Positions 7,664-18,308 of a DNA stretch of 64,000 nt are shown piece after piece. The DNA is from Sphaerimonospora thailandensis (lineage in GTDB: Bacteria; Actinomycetota; Actinomycetes; Streptosporangiales; Streptosporangiaceae): positions 1 through 64,000 of the forward strand of contig NZ_BOOG01000002.1 of the NCBI RefSeq assembly GCF_016863115.1, written 5' to 3'. The notes beneath the pieces were generated by a model. The model had not been told where the DNA came from, did no database searches, and worked only from the letters and a program-made list of their open reading frames with translations. Both the position numbers and the translations under genes were made by a program. The first letter of the stretch is position 1, and each line of letters opens with the position of its first letter.

Positions 7664-9046
7664 TCAGCCGCGGTGTTCGGCGGTCAGCTTCTCCAGAACG
7701 GGCACGATGCCGGCCGGGCTCGGCGCGGCCAGCCACTCCTGGTGGATCGTCTCCGCGCCCTCCCGGAACGAGGGATCGTCGAGCACCCGCAGCAGTTGCC
7801 CGCGCATCTCCTCCGCCGACTGCGTCTGGTGGTTCAGCCGGACCCCGCCCCCGCGGCCGGTCACATAGGCGGAGGTGCGGGTGGCGGTCAACTGCTTCTG
7901 GCACTGGAGGTCCCAGTCGATGCCGTCGTCCTTCGGAGTGCCGACGATGCGGCACGGCTCGTCTGTGTCGCAGATGAGCTGCGGCACGTTCTTGGCGGAC
8001 GCGGCGACGAACGTCCCGATCGAGCCGTGATGGATGATCGCCGAGCATGTCGGGAGCAGCTGGTCGAGCGGCACGTAGTCGAGGGTGCGGACGTTGCCGG
8101 GAATTCCGGCGGCGACGTCCAGAAGCTGGTTGGCGTTCAGGGTCGCGATCACCTCGACGTCCAGGCCGGCCACCGCCTCCATGAGCTTGGCCGTACGCCC
8201 CCAGTCCCCCTTGAAGAACATCCGGGTGGACACGCCCAGGGAGATCGCGACCCGCGGCCGCGCCGGCGGCCGGTACAGCCACTCGGGCATGACGCTCGCG
8301 CCCGTGTAGGGCACGTAACGTGAGTTGACCGTGGGCAGGCCGGTGGGCAGCCGCATCCCCTCGACGAAGGGGTTCACCGTCCACTGCCCGTGCAGCAGTT
8401 CGTCGTCCACCTCGAACCCGTACCGCTCCGCCAGCGGCCGGACGGTCTCCACCAGCGGGTTCGCCGGCGGGTCCCGGTCGAGATCCCCCGAGCGGCCGCG
8501 CTCGGCGAACTTCTCCGCCGCCCAGGCCGTGTAGTCGGGCGCCAGGAGCACCCGCGCGTGCGCCGCGCCGCAGGCCCGGGCCGCCACCGCCCCGCAGGGG
8601 AACCACGGATCCCACAACACGAGATCGGGTTTCCACTCGCGCGCGAACTCCACGACGGCCTCGACGTCCTGCCGCGGGACGGGAGGATGGTAGTTGCGGA
8701 TCGTCAGCAGCGCGAAGTGGTAGAACACGTCCCAGGGAGCCCGCTCCGCCGGGTCGAGCGCGATGGCCCGCACCAGGTTCTCCGACTCCTCGATCGAGGG
8801 AATGAGCTCGGCGTACCCGGGGTGGTCCCGGTCGTGCACCGCGAGCGCCTGCGGCTCGCCGCAGGACACCGCCGTCAGGCCGGCGCCGTTGACGGACCTG
8901 TGGAAGTCGGGGACGGCGAGACCCGTGGCGACCCCCGGCGGAGCGGCGACGCAGACCTCGTGCCCCGCCGCCTGCAGCGCCCAGGCGTACGGGACCAGGG
9001 GCAGGAAGTGCGCCGTCGAGGGGAACATGGTGAACATGACTCGCAT
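7664..9046 (-). CDS. glycosyltransferase (GT-B, GT1 family)
   Basis: 460 residues. N-terminus MRVMFTMFPSTAHFLPLVPYAWALQAAGHEV and the nucleotide-binding SAIIHHGSIGTFVAAS are those of macrolide- and enediyne-type glycosyltransferases of the EryCIII/DesVII/SgcA6 group. It should transfer the amino-C-methyl sugar to the enediyne core. No DesVIII-type helper protein gene is adjacent. ATG at 9046 behind AAGGAGA. It is somewhat longer than common members; an insertion around GRGGGVRLNHQTQSAEE is visible. Confidence 0.9.
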   Translation of the reverse strand: MRVMFTMFPSTAHFLPLVPYAWALQAAGHEVCVAAPPGVATGLAVPDFHRSVNGAGLTAVSCGEPQALAVHDRDHPGYAELIPSIEESENLVRAIALDPAERAPWDVFYHFALLTIRNYHPPVPRQDVEAVVEFAREWKPDLVLWDPWFPCGAVAARACGAAHARVLLAPDYTAWAAEKFAERGRSGDLDRDPPANPLVETVRPLAERYGFEVDDELLHGQWTVNPFVEGMRLPTGLPTVNSRYVPYTGASVMPEWLYRPPARPRVAISLGVSTRMFFKGDWGRTAKLMEAVAGLDVEVIATLNANQLLDVAAGIPGNVRTLDYVPLDQLLPTCSAIIHHGSIGTFVAASAKNVPQLICDTDEPCRIVGTPKDDGIDWDLQCQKQLTATRTSAYVTGRGGGVRLNHQTQSAEEMRGQLLRVLDDPSFREGAETIHQEWLAAPSPAGIVPVLEKLTAEHRG

Positions 9047-9061
9047 GTGAGTCTCCTTGGC

Positions 9062-9118
9062 TTGCGAGAGTCCCGGCGGATTGCGAGGATCCCGGCGGAT
9101 TGCGAGGGTCCCGGCGGC
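9062..9118. repeat. three 19-bp direct repeats between genes
   Basis: TTGCGAGRGTCCCGGCGGA-like units lie at 9062-9080, 9081-9099 and 9100-9118, filling the gap between the condensation gene stop and the glycosyltransferase start. Function unknown; they could be a binding array or a replication-slippage product. Confidence 0.85.
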
Positions 9119-9119
9119 T

Positions 9120-10499
9120 CTAGACCGCGGCGAGCGGGTGGTCCGGGTCGGTGACCCCGGCCTCGAGAATCCGGCAGAACTCGGAGACCATCCCGACCAT
9201 GGTGGCCTCGGTGAACAGGTCGCTGTTGTACGCCTGATTGCCGAAGATCTGCCCGGAGGGGTCGATGTCCAGCGTGAGCAGCGCGCCGTCGGGGATGTCC
9301 GTCCCCGCGACCTGCGAGAGCACCCTGCTGCGCACCTCGGATATCTCCAGGTCCCCCACCTGCTCGCGGTCCATCACGGTCGAGAACTGCCAGACCTGGA
9401 AGGCACAGGGGGCCAGGTGATCCTCAGCGAGCGTGCCGGTCACCTCGGGGGCCTCGCCGATGATCTGGAGGAAGGGGATCTCGTAGGAGTAGGCCTCGAG
9501 GCAGGTCGTCCGGGTCCGCTCGACCACCTCGCGGAAGGTCCGGCATCCGGCGACGTCCGTCCTGAGCGGGAGGAAGTTGAAGAAGGGGCCGACCGTCTCG
9601 TGGAACTCCGGCTCCCGGCGTCCCGAAGTGATCGTCGGGACGACCAGATCGGTGGCCCCGGTCATCCTCCGCAGCACGATGTTGTAGGCGGCGAGCAGCA
9701 CCATGAACGGGGAGCTCCGCATCGCTCTGGCGAACTCCAGGGCCTTGGCGGTCACCTGGGCGGAGATCGAGAAACGGTAGACCGGGCAGACCTTCTCCCG
9801 GCCCGCCGACCTCGGCCAGTCGGTGGGCACGGCCAGCATCCGGGCGTCCCTCAGCTTCTCCCGCCAGTATTCACGCGAGATCTCCGCCATCTCACCGGTC
9901 GCGTTCACCCGCTGCCATTCCACGTACTCGTGGTACGGCCGCGCGTCCGGGAGGACGGGCACGGCATGTCCGCGGCGCGCGGCGTAGCGGGACGCGATGT
10001 CGCGCATGAGCAACTGCATCGACCACCCGTCCGACGCCGTGTGGTGGATGACCAGCGCGAGGACCGCGTCGTCCTCGTTGAACCTGCACAGGATCGCACG
10101 CAGCCTCGGCACATCCCCGGCGTCGTAGGATCCGGCCTCGATCTCGCCCAGCAGTTCCTCCACGAGAAGATCACGGGAGTCCGGGTCGCCGCCGGCGACA
10201 TCGCGGACGGTCAGCCGCACCGGGCCCGGCGACTCGACCATCCGGCAGCCGCTCTCCTCGCCGCGGACGATGGACACGCGCAGCGAATCGTGCCGCGCCA
10301 CAACGTCGTCCATCGCCTGCCGCAGGACGGCGACGTCGATCCGTCCCCGGACCCGCCAGCCGACGACCATGTTGTAGCGGGGGCCGAAGGGGCCGGTGTC
10401 GTCGCCCCGGTCGAAGAGCCGCAGGAAGTTCTGGGTGTAGGAGAGCGGAGTCAGGCTCGCCGCGTCGGGCGGCCGGTGGGCCGTCTCGGAAATGGTCAT
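9120..10499 (-). CDS. free-standing NRPS condensation enzyme (SgcC5-like)
   Basis: 459 residues forming a single condensation domain with the catalytic motif HHTASDG at residues 152-158 and the later motif GPFFNFLPLR. In C-1027 the equivalent SgcC5 esterifies the carrier-bound beta-tyrosine to the enediyne core. Here it should couple the aryl acid loaded on the neighbouring adenylation-carrier protein to an alcohol or amine of the core. ATG at 10499 with AGGGCAGGA just upstream. Cotranscribed with the glycosyltransferase and the HPPD/HMS-like gene. Confidence 0.92.
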   Translation of the reverse strand: MTISETAHRPPDAASLTPLSYTQNFLRLFDRGDDTGPFGPRYNMVVGWRVRGRIDVAVLRQAMDDVVARHDSLRVSIVRGEESGCRMVESPGPVRLTVRDVAGGDPDSRDLLVEELLGEIEAGSYDAGDVPRLRAILCRFNEDDAVLALVIHHTASDGWSMQLLMRDIASRYAARRGHAVPVLPDARPYHEYVEWQRVNATGEMAEISREYWREKLRDARMLAVPTDWPRSAGREKVCPVYRFSISAQVTAKALEFARAMRSSPFMVLLAAYNIVLRRMTGATDLVVPTITSGRREPEFHETVGPFFNFLPLRTDVAGCRTFREVVERTRTTCLEAYSYEIPFLQIIGEAPEVTGTLAEDHLAPCAFQVWQFSTVMDREQVGDLEISEVRSRVLSQVAGTDIPDGALLTLDIDPSGQIFGNQAYNSDLFTEATMVGMVSEFCRILEAGVTDPDHPLAAV

Positions 10500-10551
10500 G
10501 ATCCTGCCCTTTCCAGTGTTCAGATCACGTTTGGCGACCTGGCCGGAGCGG

Positions 10552-11649
10552 TCAGGCCACCACGCTGTCGCCGCGCTGGAGCTCCACCGCCTGGTACAGC
10601 GCCGCGATGTTGCCGCTGCCGAAAGAGCGCGCCCCCAACCGCTCGATGACCTCGAGGAAGAACGTGCCGCGGGGATGGACCGATCTTGTGAAGATCTGGT
10701 AGAGGTGCCCGTCGTGGTCCTCATCGACCAGGACGCCGATCCTGCGGAGCTCACCGACCGGGTGCCTGGCCGACCTGGCCCGCTCGGAAAGCAGGTCGTA
10801 GTAGGCGTCCGGCGTGCTCAGGAACTCCACCCCCGCGTGACCGAGCCGGTCGACCGCCGTCACGATGTCGTGGGTCGTCAGTGCCATGTGCTGCACCCCG
10901 GCACCGCCGTGCTCCTTCAGGAACTCGTCGATGTGGCCGGCGTCCAGCGAGACGTCCGGCTCGACGAGGGTGAAGGTCACCGCGCCGGAGCGGCTCTGCA
11001 CCACCTGGGTGGTCATCGCCTGCGAGCCGACGGCGATGCGCTCGGAGAAGATCATGTCGAAGTCGAGGATCTTCTGGTAGAACCGCGTCACCGCCTCGAT
11101 CTGCCCGGCCTCGACGCATACGGCGAAGTGGTCCACCTCGGCGAGCCCGCTGTCGAAGGCGGTCCCTGCCCCCACCAGCGGCCCCACCAGCGGGCGCAGC
11201 CCCGGAAGCGTGCGCGCGTCCGCGCCGCCGAGGCGCTGCACGAACGTGTGCGCCACGTCGCCGAACCCCATGATCGTGGCCGTGACGACGTCGCCGTGCC
11301 GGGCCGGCGGGGACACCGGGCGGGCGCCGCGCCGTACGGCTTCGCGGTAGGCGGCGGCGGCGTCCGCGACCCGCAACGCGATGTCGGCGACCCCGTCGCC
11401 GTGCCTGGCGACGTATGCGGCGGCCGGGTGGTCGGCGGTGAGCGGTTCGGTGAGCACCAGCCGGATCTCGCCGCGGCCGACCCCGGCGGAGCGGGTCGCG
11501 GGCGCCTTCCCGGAGGCGTCGGGCTCCGTGTCCGCGTAGACCCCGAAGCCCAGGCCGCCGGTGAACCAGTCCGTCTGCGCCGCCAGGTCGGCGACGTAGA
11601 ACTCGACGTGATCGACGAGCAGGTCCTGAAAGATCGTTGTGGTGGCCAT
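10552..11649 (-). CDS. 4-hydroxymandelate synthase-like dioxygenase (HPPD family)
   Basis: 365 residues, two vicinal-oxygen-chelate halves. The iron ligands are visible: H174 (EVDHFAV), H254 (VQHMALT) and E333 (FFLEVIE). HPPD and hydroxymandelate synthase (HMS) use the same substrate, 4-hydroxyphenylpyruvate, and give homogentisate or 4-hydroxymandelate. HPPDs carry a C-terminal GxGNFxALFE helix; here it is FGSGNIAALYQAVE, with Ile and Tyr as in glycopeptide-cluster HMS enzymes, so HMS is favoured. The context agrees: it sits beside an adenylation enzyme with an unusual pocket and a condensation enzyme. Plain HPPD remains possible. ATG at 11649 behind GGGAGA. Confidence 0.85.
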   Translation of the reverse strand: MATTTIFQDLLVDHVEFYVADLAAQTDWFTGGLGFGVYADTEPDASGKAPATRSAGVGRGEIRLVLTEPLTADHPAAAYVARHGDGVADIALRVADAAAAYREAVRRGARPVSPPARHGDVVTATIMGFGDVAHTFVQRLGGADARTLPGLRPLVGPLVGAGTAFDSGLAEVDHFAVCVEAGQIEAVTRFYQKILDFDMIFSERIAVGSQAMTTQVVQSRSGAVTFTLVEPDVSLDAGHIDEFLKEHGGAGVQHMALTTHDIVTAVDRLGHAGVEFLSTPDAYYDLLSERARSARHPVGELRRIGVLVDEDHDGHLYQIFTRSVHPRGTFFLEVIERLGARSFGSGNIAALYQAVELQRGDSVVA

Positions 11650-11666
11650 GGACGGCATCTCCCGGT

Positions 11667-11869
11667 TCACATTCGGGCCGCGAGGCTGCGCGGCCGGAGG
11701 TCGACCCAGTGCGCGCTGACGTACTCCAGGCACGCGTCGCGGCCGTCGGGGCCGTGCACCGCGGTCCACCCCTGCGGCACATCGGCGAAGGACGGCCAGA
11801 GCGAGTGCCGGCCCTCCTCGTCGACCAGCACGAGGTAGGTCGCGTCCGGAACGTCGAAGGGACTGGTGC

Positions 11870-11873
<4 letters not shown>
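11667..11873 (-). CDS. MbtH-like NRPS adenylation partner
   Basis: 68 residues with the family pattern [22 protein letters not shown] and WVDLRP. MbtH proteins bind adenylation domains and are often needed for folding or activity. Its ATG overlaps the adenylation gene stop by 4 bp (ATGA), so the two are translationally coupled and this one very likely serves that enzyme. Confidence 0.93.
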
Positions 11874-13657
<1,784 letters not shown>

Positions 13658-13664
13658 GGGGTGT

Positions 13665-15110
13665 TCAGATCCTTTCGCTCCATCGAGCCTCGCGACGCGC
13701 AGCGGGCGCCGGCGGCTCGCCATCATCGACCAGGACCGCGGTGCGTCCAGCGTCGCCCCGGCTCGACGCCACCGCATCTTCCGCGTTGCGCCGTACCGGC
13801 GGCCGCCCGCCGACCAACGCCCGCTCCCGGTCCCTCTCCTCGTCGGTCACGTCGATCCGCCGTACGGCGTACCGCAGCACCGGGGGGGCCAGCACGGAGG
13901 TGGCGATGGCCACGAGGACCACGATCGTGTACATCTCAGTCGTCAGCACGCCGAGTCGCAGCCCGGCCATCGCGATGATCACTTCGATCACGCCGCGGGC
14001 GTTCATGCCCGCGCCGAGCGCGAGCGCGTCCCAGTGCCCGAGCCTGACCGCGCGGGCGGTGCCGTACACGCCGGCGAACTTGGCGGCGACCGCGACCAGC
14101 AGCACCACGACCCCGGAAACGAGGACCACGGGCCGGGCCAGCGCGGTGAGGTCCATCCGCAGCCCCGCCGTGGCGAAGAAGAGCGGGGCGAGCACCGCCA
14201 TGACGAAGGTCCGCAGGGGTGCGAGCCGCGGCCGGTCCACCCACTCGGACGAGCCGATGAGGATGCCGCCGAGCAGGGCGCCGAAGATGGCCTCCATGCC
14301 GAGCGCCTGGGTGCCCGCCCCGAACAGCAACACGACGATCGTGGCGGCGGCGACCGTCACACCCGGCTCCGCCGACTTGGCCGACAGCCGCAGCACCCCG
14401 CGCACCGCGAACCGGCCGACGGTGACGGCGAGCACGATGAGGACGAGGAGCCGTACGACCGTCAGCGCCACGTCGCCGGCCCGCAGCCCGGTGGTGGTCA
14501 TCGCCGAGACGACGGACAGCAGCAGCCACCCGGCGACGTCGTCGACCGCGGACGCACTGATGATCAACTGGCCGACGTCGCGGTGCAGCAGGCGCATCTC
14601 CAGCAGAGTTTTGGCGATGACGGGGATCGCGCTCACGCACAGCGCCACCCCGACGAAGCAGGCGAAGACCGTGCGGTCCGCGCCCTCGCCGAGCATCGCC
14701 GCGGGCAGCGCGAAACCGACCGCGACGCCGGCCGCGAGCGGGACCAGCAGCCCGCCCGCGCTCACCCAGGCGGCCGTGGCGCCCCTGCGCCGGACCACGG
14801 CCAGATCGACGTTCATGCCGGTGATGCCGACCAGCAGCAGCACGCCGATCTGGCCGACCGCGTCCAGCATGTGCGTCTGCCCGGGGTCATGCGGCAGCAG
14901 CCATGACGACAGGTCCGGAACCGCGTGGGCGAGCACCGACGGGCCCAGCAGCACACCGGCGCACAGTTCTCCGACGAGCGCCGGCATGCCCAGCCGCAGC
15001 GCCAGCCTGCCCAGCACGAGTGCGACGCCCAGCAGCAGGCCGATCTGCAGCAGCAGAAGCAGCAACTGATCGGCGGCCATCGGCGCGACGGGCGCCGCCG
15101 AGAGGATCAT
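13665..15110 (-). CDS. cation/proton antiporter (CPA2/KefB type)
   Basis: 481 residues with about 12 hydrophobic segments and a hydrophilic C-terminal tail of about 60 residues. Motifs typical of monovalent cation:proton antiporter-2 proteins are visible: LCAGVLLGPSVL, a central ASAVDDVAGW with the transport aspartates, and GMNARGVIEVIIAMAGL. Homologues occur in several enediyne clusters as putative transport or self-protection genes; that role is inferred. ATG at 15110 behind AGAGGAAG. It ends 7 nt before the adenylation gene, inside the same operon. Confidence 0.88.
   Translation of the reverse strand: MILSAAPVAPMAADQLLLLLLQIGLLLGVALVLGRLALRLGMPALVGELCAGVLLGPSVLAHAVPDLSSWLLPHDPGQTHMLDAVGQIGVLLLVGITGMNVDLAVVRRRGATAAWVSAGGLLVPLAAGVAVGFALPAAMLGEGADRTVFACFVGVALCVSAIPVIAKTLLEMRLLHRDVGQLIISASAVDDVAGWLLLSVVSAMTTTGLRAGDVALTVVRLLVLIVLAVTVGRFAVRGVLRLSAKSAEPGVTVAAATIVVLLFGAGTQALGMEAIFGALLGGILIGSSEWVDRPRLAPLRTFVMAVLAPLFFATAGLRMDLTALARPVVLVSGVVVLLVAVAAKFAGVYGTARAVRLGHWDALALGAGMNARGVIEVIIAMAGLRLGVLTTEMYTIVVLVAIATSVLAPPVLRYAVRRIDVTDEERDRERALVGGRPPVRRNAEDAVASSRGDAGRTAVLVDDGEPPAPAARREARWSERI
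13775..13789 (-). promoter_or_regulatory. regulon box copy 2 (adenylation-carrier gene)
   Basis: The gene strand reads GCAACGCGGAAGATG, a full consensus match, 117 nt before the adenylation gene. It lies within the non-conserved C-terminal tail codons of the antiporter gene, so it may drive an internal transcript. Confidence 0.6.
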
Positions 15111-15161
15111 TCGCTCTTCCTCTCGGCGCGCCCGGGACGGCCCGGGGCTGCCACAGCGCCC

Positions 15162-16448
15162 CTAGCCACTGGCCTCGGCCACCGCGACCACTTCGAGCCC
15201 GGCCTCCTCCTGGGAGAGAACGGCCGGGCCGTCCAAGTCGTGGAAGATCTCATGGATGCCGGAGACGCCGGAGAGCATCGTCGCAAAGTCGATCTTGCGT
15301 GGGCGGAGCTTCTTGGGATCGAGGGACTGCTGCGCCTTGTCCCAGTACTGCTCCTTGTTGAGGGTGCGGTCGTAGAAGAAGCGGACGAAGTCGAGGAGGG
15401 AGCCGAGGAACTCGCGGTAGTTCGCCTCGTACCTGGCGAGCACCCGCGCCTCCGAGCTCGGATCGCGCAGGGCGGCGTCGACCGCGTCGGCCAGGCCATG
15501 CGAGCCCCGAAGCGCCAGGCCGACACCCGTCGACAGCAGCGGGTCGACGAAGGCGGCGGCGTCGCCGACCAGCACCCAGCCGGGGCCGTGGAAGCGCTGG
15601 CAGGTGTAGGACCAGTCCCGGATGCTGCGGAAGCCGCTCGCCCGGAAGGCGCCCTCGGTCAGGGCCCTGACCTCCTGGGACTTCGCCAGCTCGTCGGCGT
15701 AGAGCTCCTCCAGGCTCTTGCCCGACTTCTTGTACTCCTCGATCGGCGTGACATAGCCGACGCTCACCGTGCCGTCGGACAAGGGGATGAACCAGAACCA
15801 GCCCGACGGGCGGTTCTCGGTGACGGTGTCGCCCGCGCGCGTCCCGCCGTACCGCTTGCAGCCCTGGAAATAGGTCCAGACCGCGATGTTGCGCAGGTCG
15901 TCGTGCCATTCGACGAGATCGAAGCGGCGAGCCAGGATGCGCGACTGGCCCGAGGCGTCCACCAGCAGCCGGCATCTCGCCGTCCGCTGCTCGGTGTCGC
16001 CCTTGCGGATGTAGGTGACGCCGACGATCCGCTCGCCGTCGAAGATCGGCTCCTTGACCGTGGCCTCTTCGATGGCGAACGCGCCCAGCTCCCGCGCACG
16101 CGCGAGCAGGAGGGCGTCGAAATCGGCGCGACGCACCTGGTAGGCGTAGTCGTAGTTCGACGCCTCGCTGAAGCGGAAGTCCCACGTGCCCTGGTTGCTG
16201 CCCCACAGCAGCGTGCCGCCGTACTTCTTGGTGAAGCCCATGTTGTCGAGCCGTTCCCGGAGCCCGAGATCTTCCAGGGCCGGAAGGGATCCCGTGATCA
16301 GCGACTCTCCGATGTGGTATCTCGGGAACTTCTCACGCTCGAGCACCAGCACGCGGTAGCCCCGCTTCGCCAGCAGGCCGGCGGTCGCCGAACCTGCCGG
16401 TCCGCCGCCGACCACGACGACGTCGAACTCGTCCTCGGACTTGATCAC
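15162..16448 (-). CDS. FAD-dependent halogenase (carrier-bound aryl substrate)
   Basis: 428 residues. FAD motif GGGPAGS at 14-20, LEREKFPRYHIGES just after, and GWFWFIP at 216-222, the W-x-W-x-I-P signature of flavin halogenases. It resembles the SgcC3/CndH type that chlorinates phenolic substrates tethered to a carrier protein, here probably the neighbouring adenylation-carrier protein. It needs reduced FAD from a reductase; the flavin reductase at 50092 is a candidate. GTG start at 16448 behind GGGAGG. First gene of the sugar/aryl operon. Confidence 0.92.
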   Translation of the reverse strand: MIKSEDEFDVVVVGGGPAGSATAGLLAKRGYRVLVLEREKFPRYHIGESLITGSLPALEDLGLRERLDNMGFTKKYGGTLLWGSNQGTWDFRFSEASNYDYAYQVRRADFDALLLARARELGAFAIEEATVKEPIFDGERIVGVTYIRKGDTEQRTARCRLLVDASGQSRILARRFDLVEWHDDLRNIAVWTYFQGCKRYGGTRAGDTVTENRPSGWFWFIPLSDGTVSVGYVTPIEEYKKSGKSLEELYADELAKSQEVRALTEGAFRASGFRSIRDWSYTCQRFHGPGWVLVGDAAAFVDPLLSTGVGLALRGSHGLADAVDAALRDPSSEARVLARYEANYREFLGSLLDFVRFFYDRTLNKEQYWDKAQQSLDPKKLRPRKIDFATMLSGVSGIHEIFHDLDGPAVLSQEEAGLEVVAVAEASG

Positions 16449-16566
16449 TTTGCGCCTCCCGTTCTTGGCCGTCCGCCCGCCCGACCGGCGTGACGCTGTC
16501 CTAGAGCGTCAGCGGAGCGTCTGGGGTGATCTCGCGAACAGCGTCACATCGGCCCGTGCGACCACG

Positions 16567-16581
16567 CATCTCATGGCGTGC
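16567..16581 (-). promoter_or_regulatory. regulon box, weaker copy (halogenase operon)
   Basis: The gene strand reads GCACGCCATGAGATG, 118 nt before the halogenase GTG, the same distance as boxes 1 and 2 from their genes. It departs from the consensus at positions 4, 5 and 9. Confidence 0.35.
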
Positions 16582-16628
16582 GATCCAGCTCATGAGGTGC
16601 GATCCGGCTCATGGCGGGCGATCCGGCT
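16572..16628. repeat. three 19-bp direct repeats in a divergent promoter
   Basis: Units of the form CATGGCGTGCGATCCRGCT lie at 16572-16590, 16591-16609 and 16610-16628 with few changes. Their position between two divergent start sites suggests an operator array; no regulator can be named. Confidence 0.85.
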
Positions 16629-16658
16629 CGGGGCGCGGGGGCCGCGCTCGGCGAAGCC

Positions 16659-16673
16659 GCAACGGCGGAGATG
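16659..16673 (+). promoter_or_regulatory. regulon box copy 3 (binding-protein gene)
   Basis: Reads GCAACGGCGGAGATG on the plus strand, a full consensus match, 82 nt before the ATG at 16756. Confidence 0.6.
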
Positions 16674-16755
16674 CCGCGCGCCGCCACAGCTCGGATCATG
16701 AATCTGAAGATCATGACTTCCCGCGGGTCCGCATGTGAACGGAAAGGGAGACACG

Positions 16756-18087
16756 ATGACCGAGCACAGGACCGTCGTCGACGTCTGGCTCGCCGAACAC
16801 CCGTTCGCGAGCTTCCTCGACCCGATGCGGAAGGCCGCCGAGGAGTTCGGACGGGCCCATCCCGGCCACCGCGTGCGGATCCGGGCCGTCGACTTCCGGG
16901 AGATGCCCGGGGAGGTCGCCAGAGCGGCCGAACGTGGTGAGCCCCCGGCCGTCGCCGAGTACTACGCGACGGCGGCCCGCATCGCGCTGGACACCCGGGC
17001 GAGGGACGGCCGCCCGCTGTTCACCTCGATCGAGGCGGCGATCGGCGGCCGGGCCGACATACTCGGCGAGCCGGTGGCCATCGACCGGATCGAGGCCGCC
17101 GCCCGGGGCCACTACGCCTACGGCGGCGAGCTCGTCTCCGTGCCGGTGACCGCCACGACCGCGCTGCTCTTCGCCAACGCGACGATGCTGCGGGAGGCGG
17201 GCGTGCCCCGCGTTCCCGAGACGTGGCACGAGGTGGAGGCGGCCTGCCGGGCGATCGCCCGGCTCCCGCACGGCCCCTCGGCCGCGATCACCTGGCCGGA
17301 CCACGGCTGGCTGTTCCAGCAGGCCGTGGCGTCACAGGGGGGCCTGCTCGCCGACCACGACAACGGCCGGTCCGGCCGGGCCTCGACGGTCGATCTCTCG
17401 TCGGCGCAGATGGCGGCCTACGTCGAGTGGTGGCGGCGGCTGCACCGGGACGGCCACTACCTCTACACCGGCACGCGGGGCGACTGGGGCGCCGCCTTCG
17501 ACGCCTTCGCGACGGGGCGGGTCGCGTTCACGGTCGGGTCATCGATCATCGCCGGGGCCGCGGTCCGAGCCGGCCGCGAAGCCGGTTTCGATGTCGAGGT
17601 GGCCCGTCTGCCCCGCAACGGCGACGTCCCCTACGCCGGCAACCTGGTGTCCGGCCAGTCCTTCTGGCTCGCCGACGGTCTTGACGAGGCGACGCGCGAC
17701 GGCGCGCTCGCCTTCATCCAGTTCCTGCTCCGCCCGGAGGTCGCCGCCGCCTGGCACAAGTCCGCCGGCTTCATCCCCATCACGGTCGATTCGTTCGACC
17801 TGCTGGCGAAGGCCGGCTGGTTCGACGAACACCCCTGGCTGCGGGTGGCCACCGACCAGCTCCGCGCCGCGGACGGCTCCCCGGCGGCGCTCGGCGCGCT
17901 GCTCGGCGACTTCGCCGGGATCCAGGACGTCATGACGCAGGCCATGGAAGACGTCCTGGTCCGCGCCGCCGACCCGGCCGGCCGGTTCACCCGGGCCACC
18001 GCCGACGCCCAGCGGCTGCTGGACGAGTACAACGCCGACTGCCGGGGACCGGCTCCGCGGACCCCGCGTCGCCTCGAGGTCGGCTGA
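16756..18087 (+). CDS. ABC-type sugar-binding-like protein without signal peptide
   Basis: 443 residues of the extracellular solute-binding protein family 1 fold (FANATMLREAGVPRVPETWHEVEAACRAIA; AFDAFATGRVAFTVGSSI; AFIQFLLRPEVAAAWHKSAGFIP). The N-terminus MTEHRTVVDVWLAEHPF has no hydrophobic leader or lipobox, so as written the protein stays in the cytoplasm, and no ABC permease or ATPase genes are nearby. A cytoplasmic sequestering or carrier protein is a guess. ATG at 16756 behind AAAGGGAG. A regulon box upstream ties it to the cluster. Confidence 0.85.
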   Translation: MTEHRTVVDVWLAEHPFASFLDPMRKAAEEFGRAHPGHRVRIRAVDFREMPGEVARAAERGEPPAVAEYYATAARIALDTRARDGRPLFTSIEAAIGGRADILGEPVAIDRIEAAARGHYAYGGELVSVPVTATTALLFANATMLREAGVPRVPETWHEVEAACRAIARLPHGPSAAITWPDHGWLFQQAVASQGGLLADHDNGRSGRASTVDLSSAQMAAYVEWWRRLHRDGHYLYTGTRGDWGAAFDAFATGRVAFTVGSSIIAGAAVRAGREAGFDVEVARLPRNGDVPYAGNLVSGQSFWLADGLDEATRDGALAFIQFLLRPEVAAAWHKSAGFIPITVDSFDLLAKAGWFDEHPWLRVATDQLRAADGSPAALGALLGDFAGIQDVMTQAMEDVLVRAADPAGRFTRATADAQRLLDEYNADCRGPAPRTPRRLEVG

Positions 18088-18233
18088 ACCTGAGCAAGCA
18101 GGAAGAAGACGTCTCAACAGGCCGGTGTAAGGATCACATCGGCGGACCCCTCGCCGTTCGAGGGACAAGCCTGCTGATCCACCGGCGTACGCCCGACCGC
18201 CCGTCGACGGTCGTCGTACACCGGATGTACGTC

Positions 18234-18248
18234 GCAATCCCCATGTTG
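18234..18248 (+). promoter_or_regulatory. regulon box, weak copy (multicopper oxidase gene)
   Basis: Reads GCAATCCCCATGTTG, with the GCAAT half intact and the second half degraded. It is 60 nt before the ATG at 18309, within the spacing of better copies. Confidence 0.25.
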
Positions 18249-18308
18249 CGGTGCGGGCCGCGGGCAGGTCCGTCCGCGGCCTCACTTCGTACCGATGGGA
18301 GACACGGA

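Larger units (their letters stand above)
16449..16755. other. divergent promoter region, halogenase operon and binding-protein gene
   Basis: 307 bases with no gene. Contains three 19-bp direct repeats (16572-16628), a full regulon box facing the plus-strand gene (16659-16673) and a weaker one facing the halogenase (16567-16581), which overlaps the first repeat. Confidence 0.7.

Noticed and set aside
10552-11649. Housekeeping HPPD of tyrosine breakdown
   Set aside because: Embedded in the aryl operon between a condensation enzyme and MbtH, with an HMS-like C-terminal helix. Not fully excluded, so noted in the feature.
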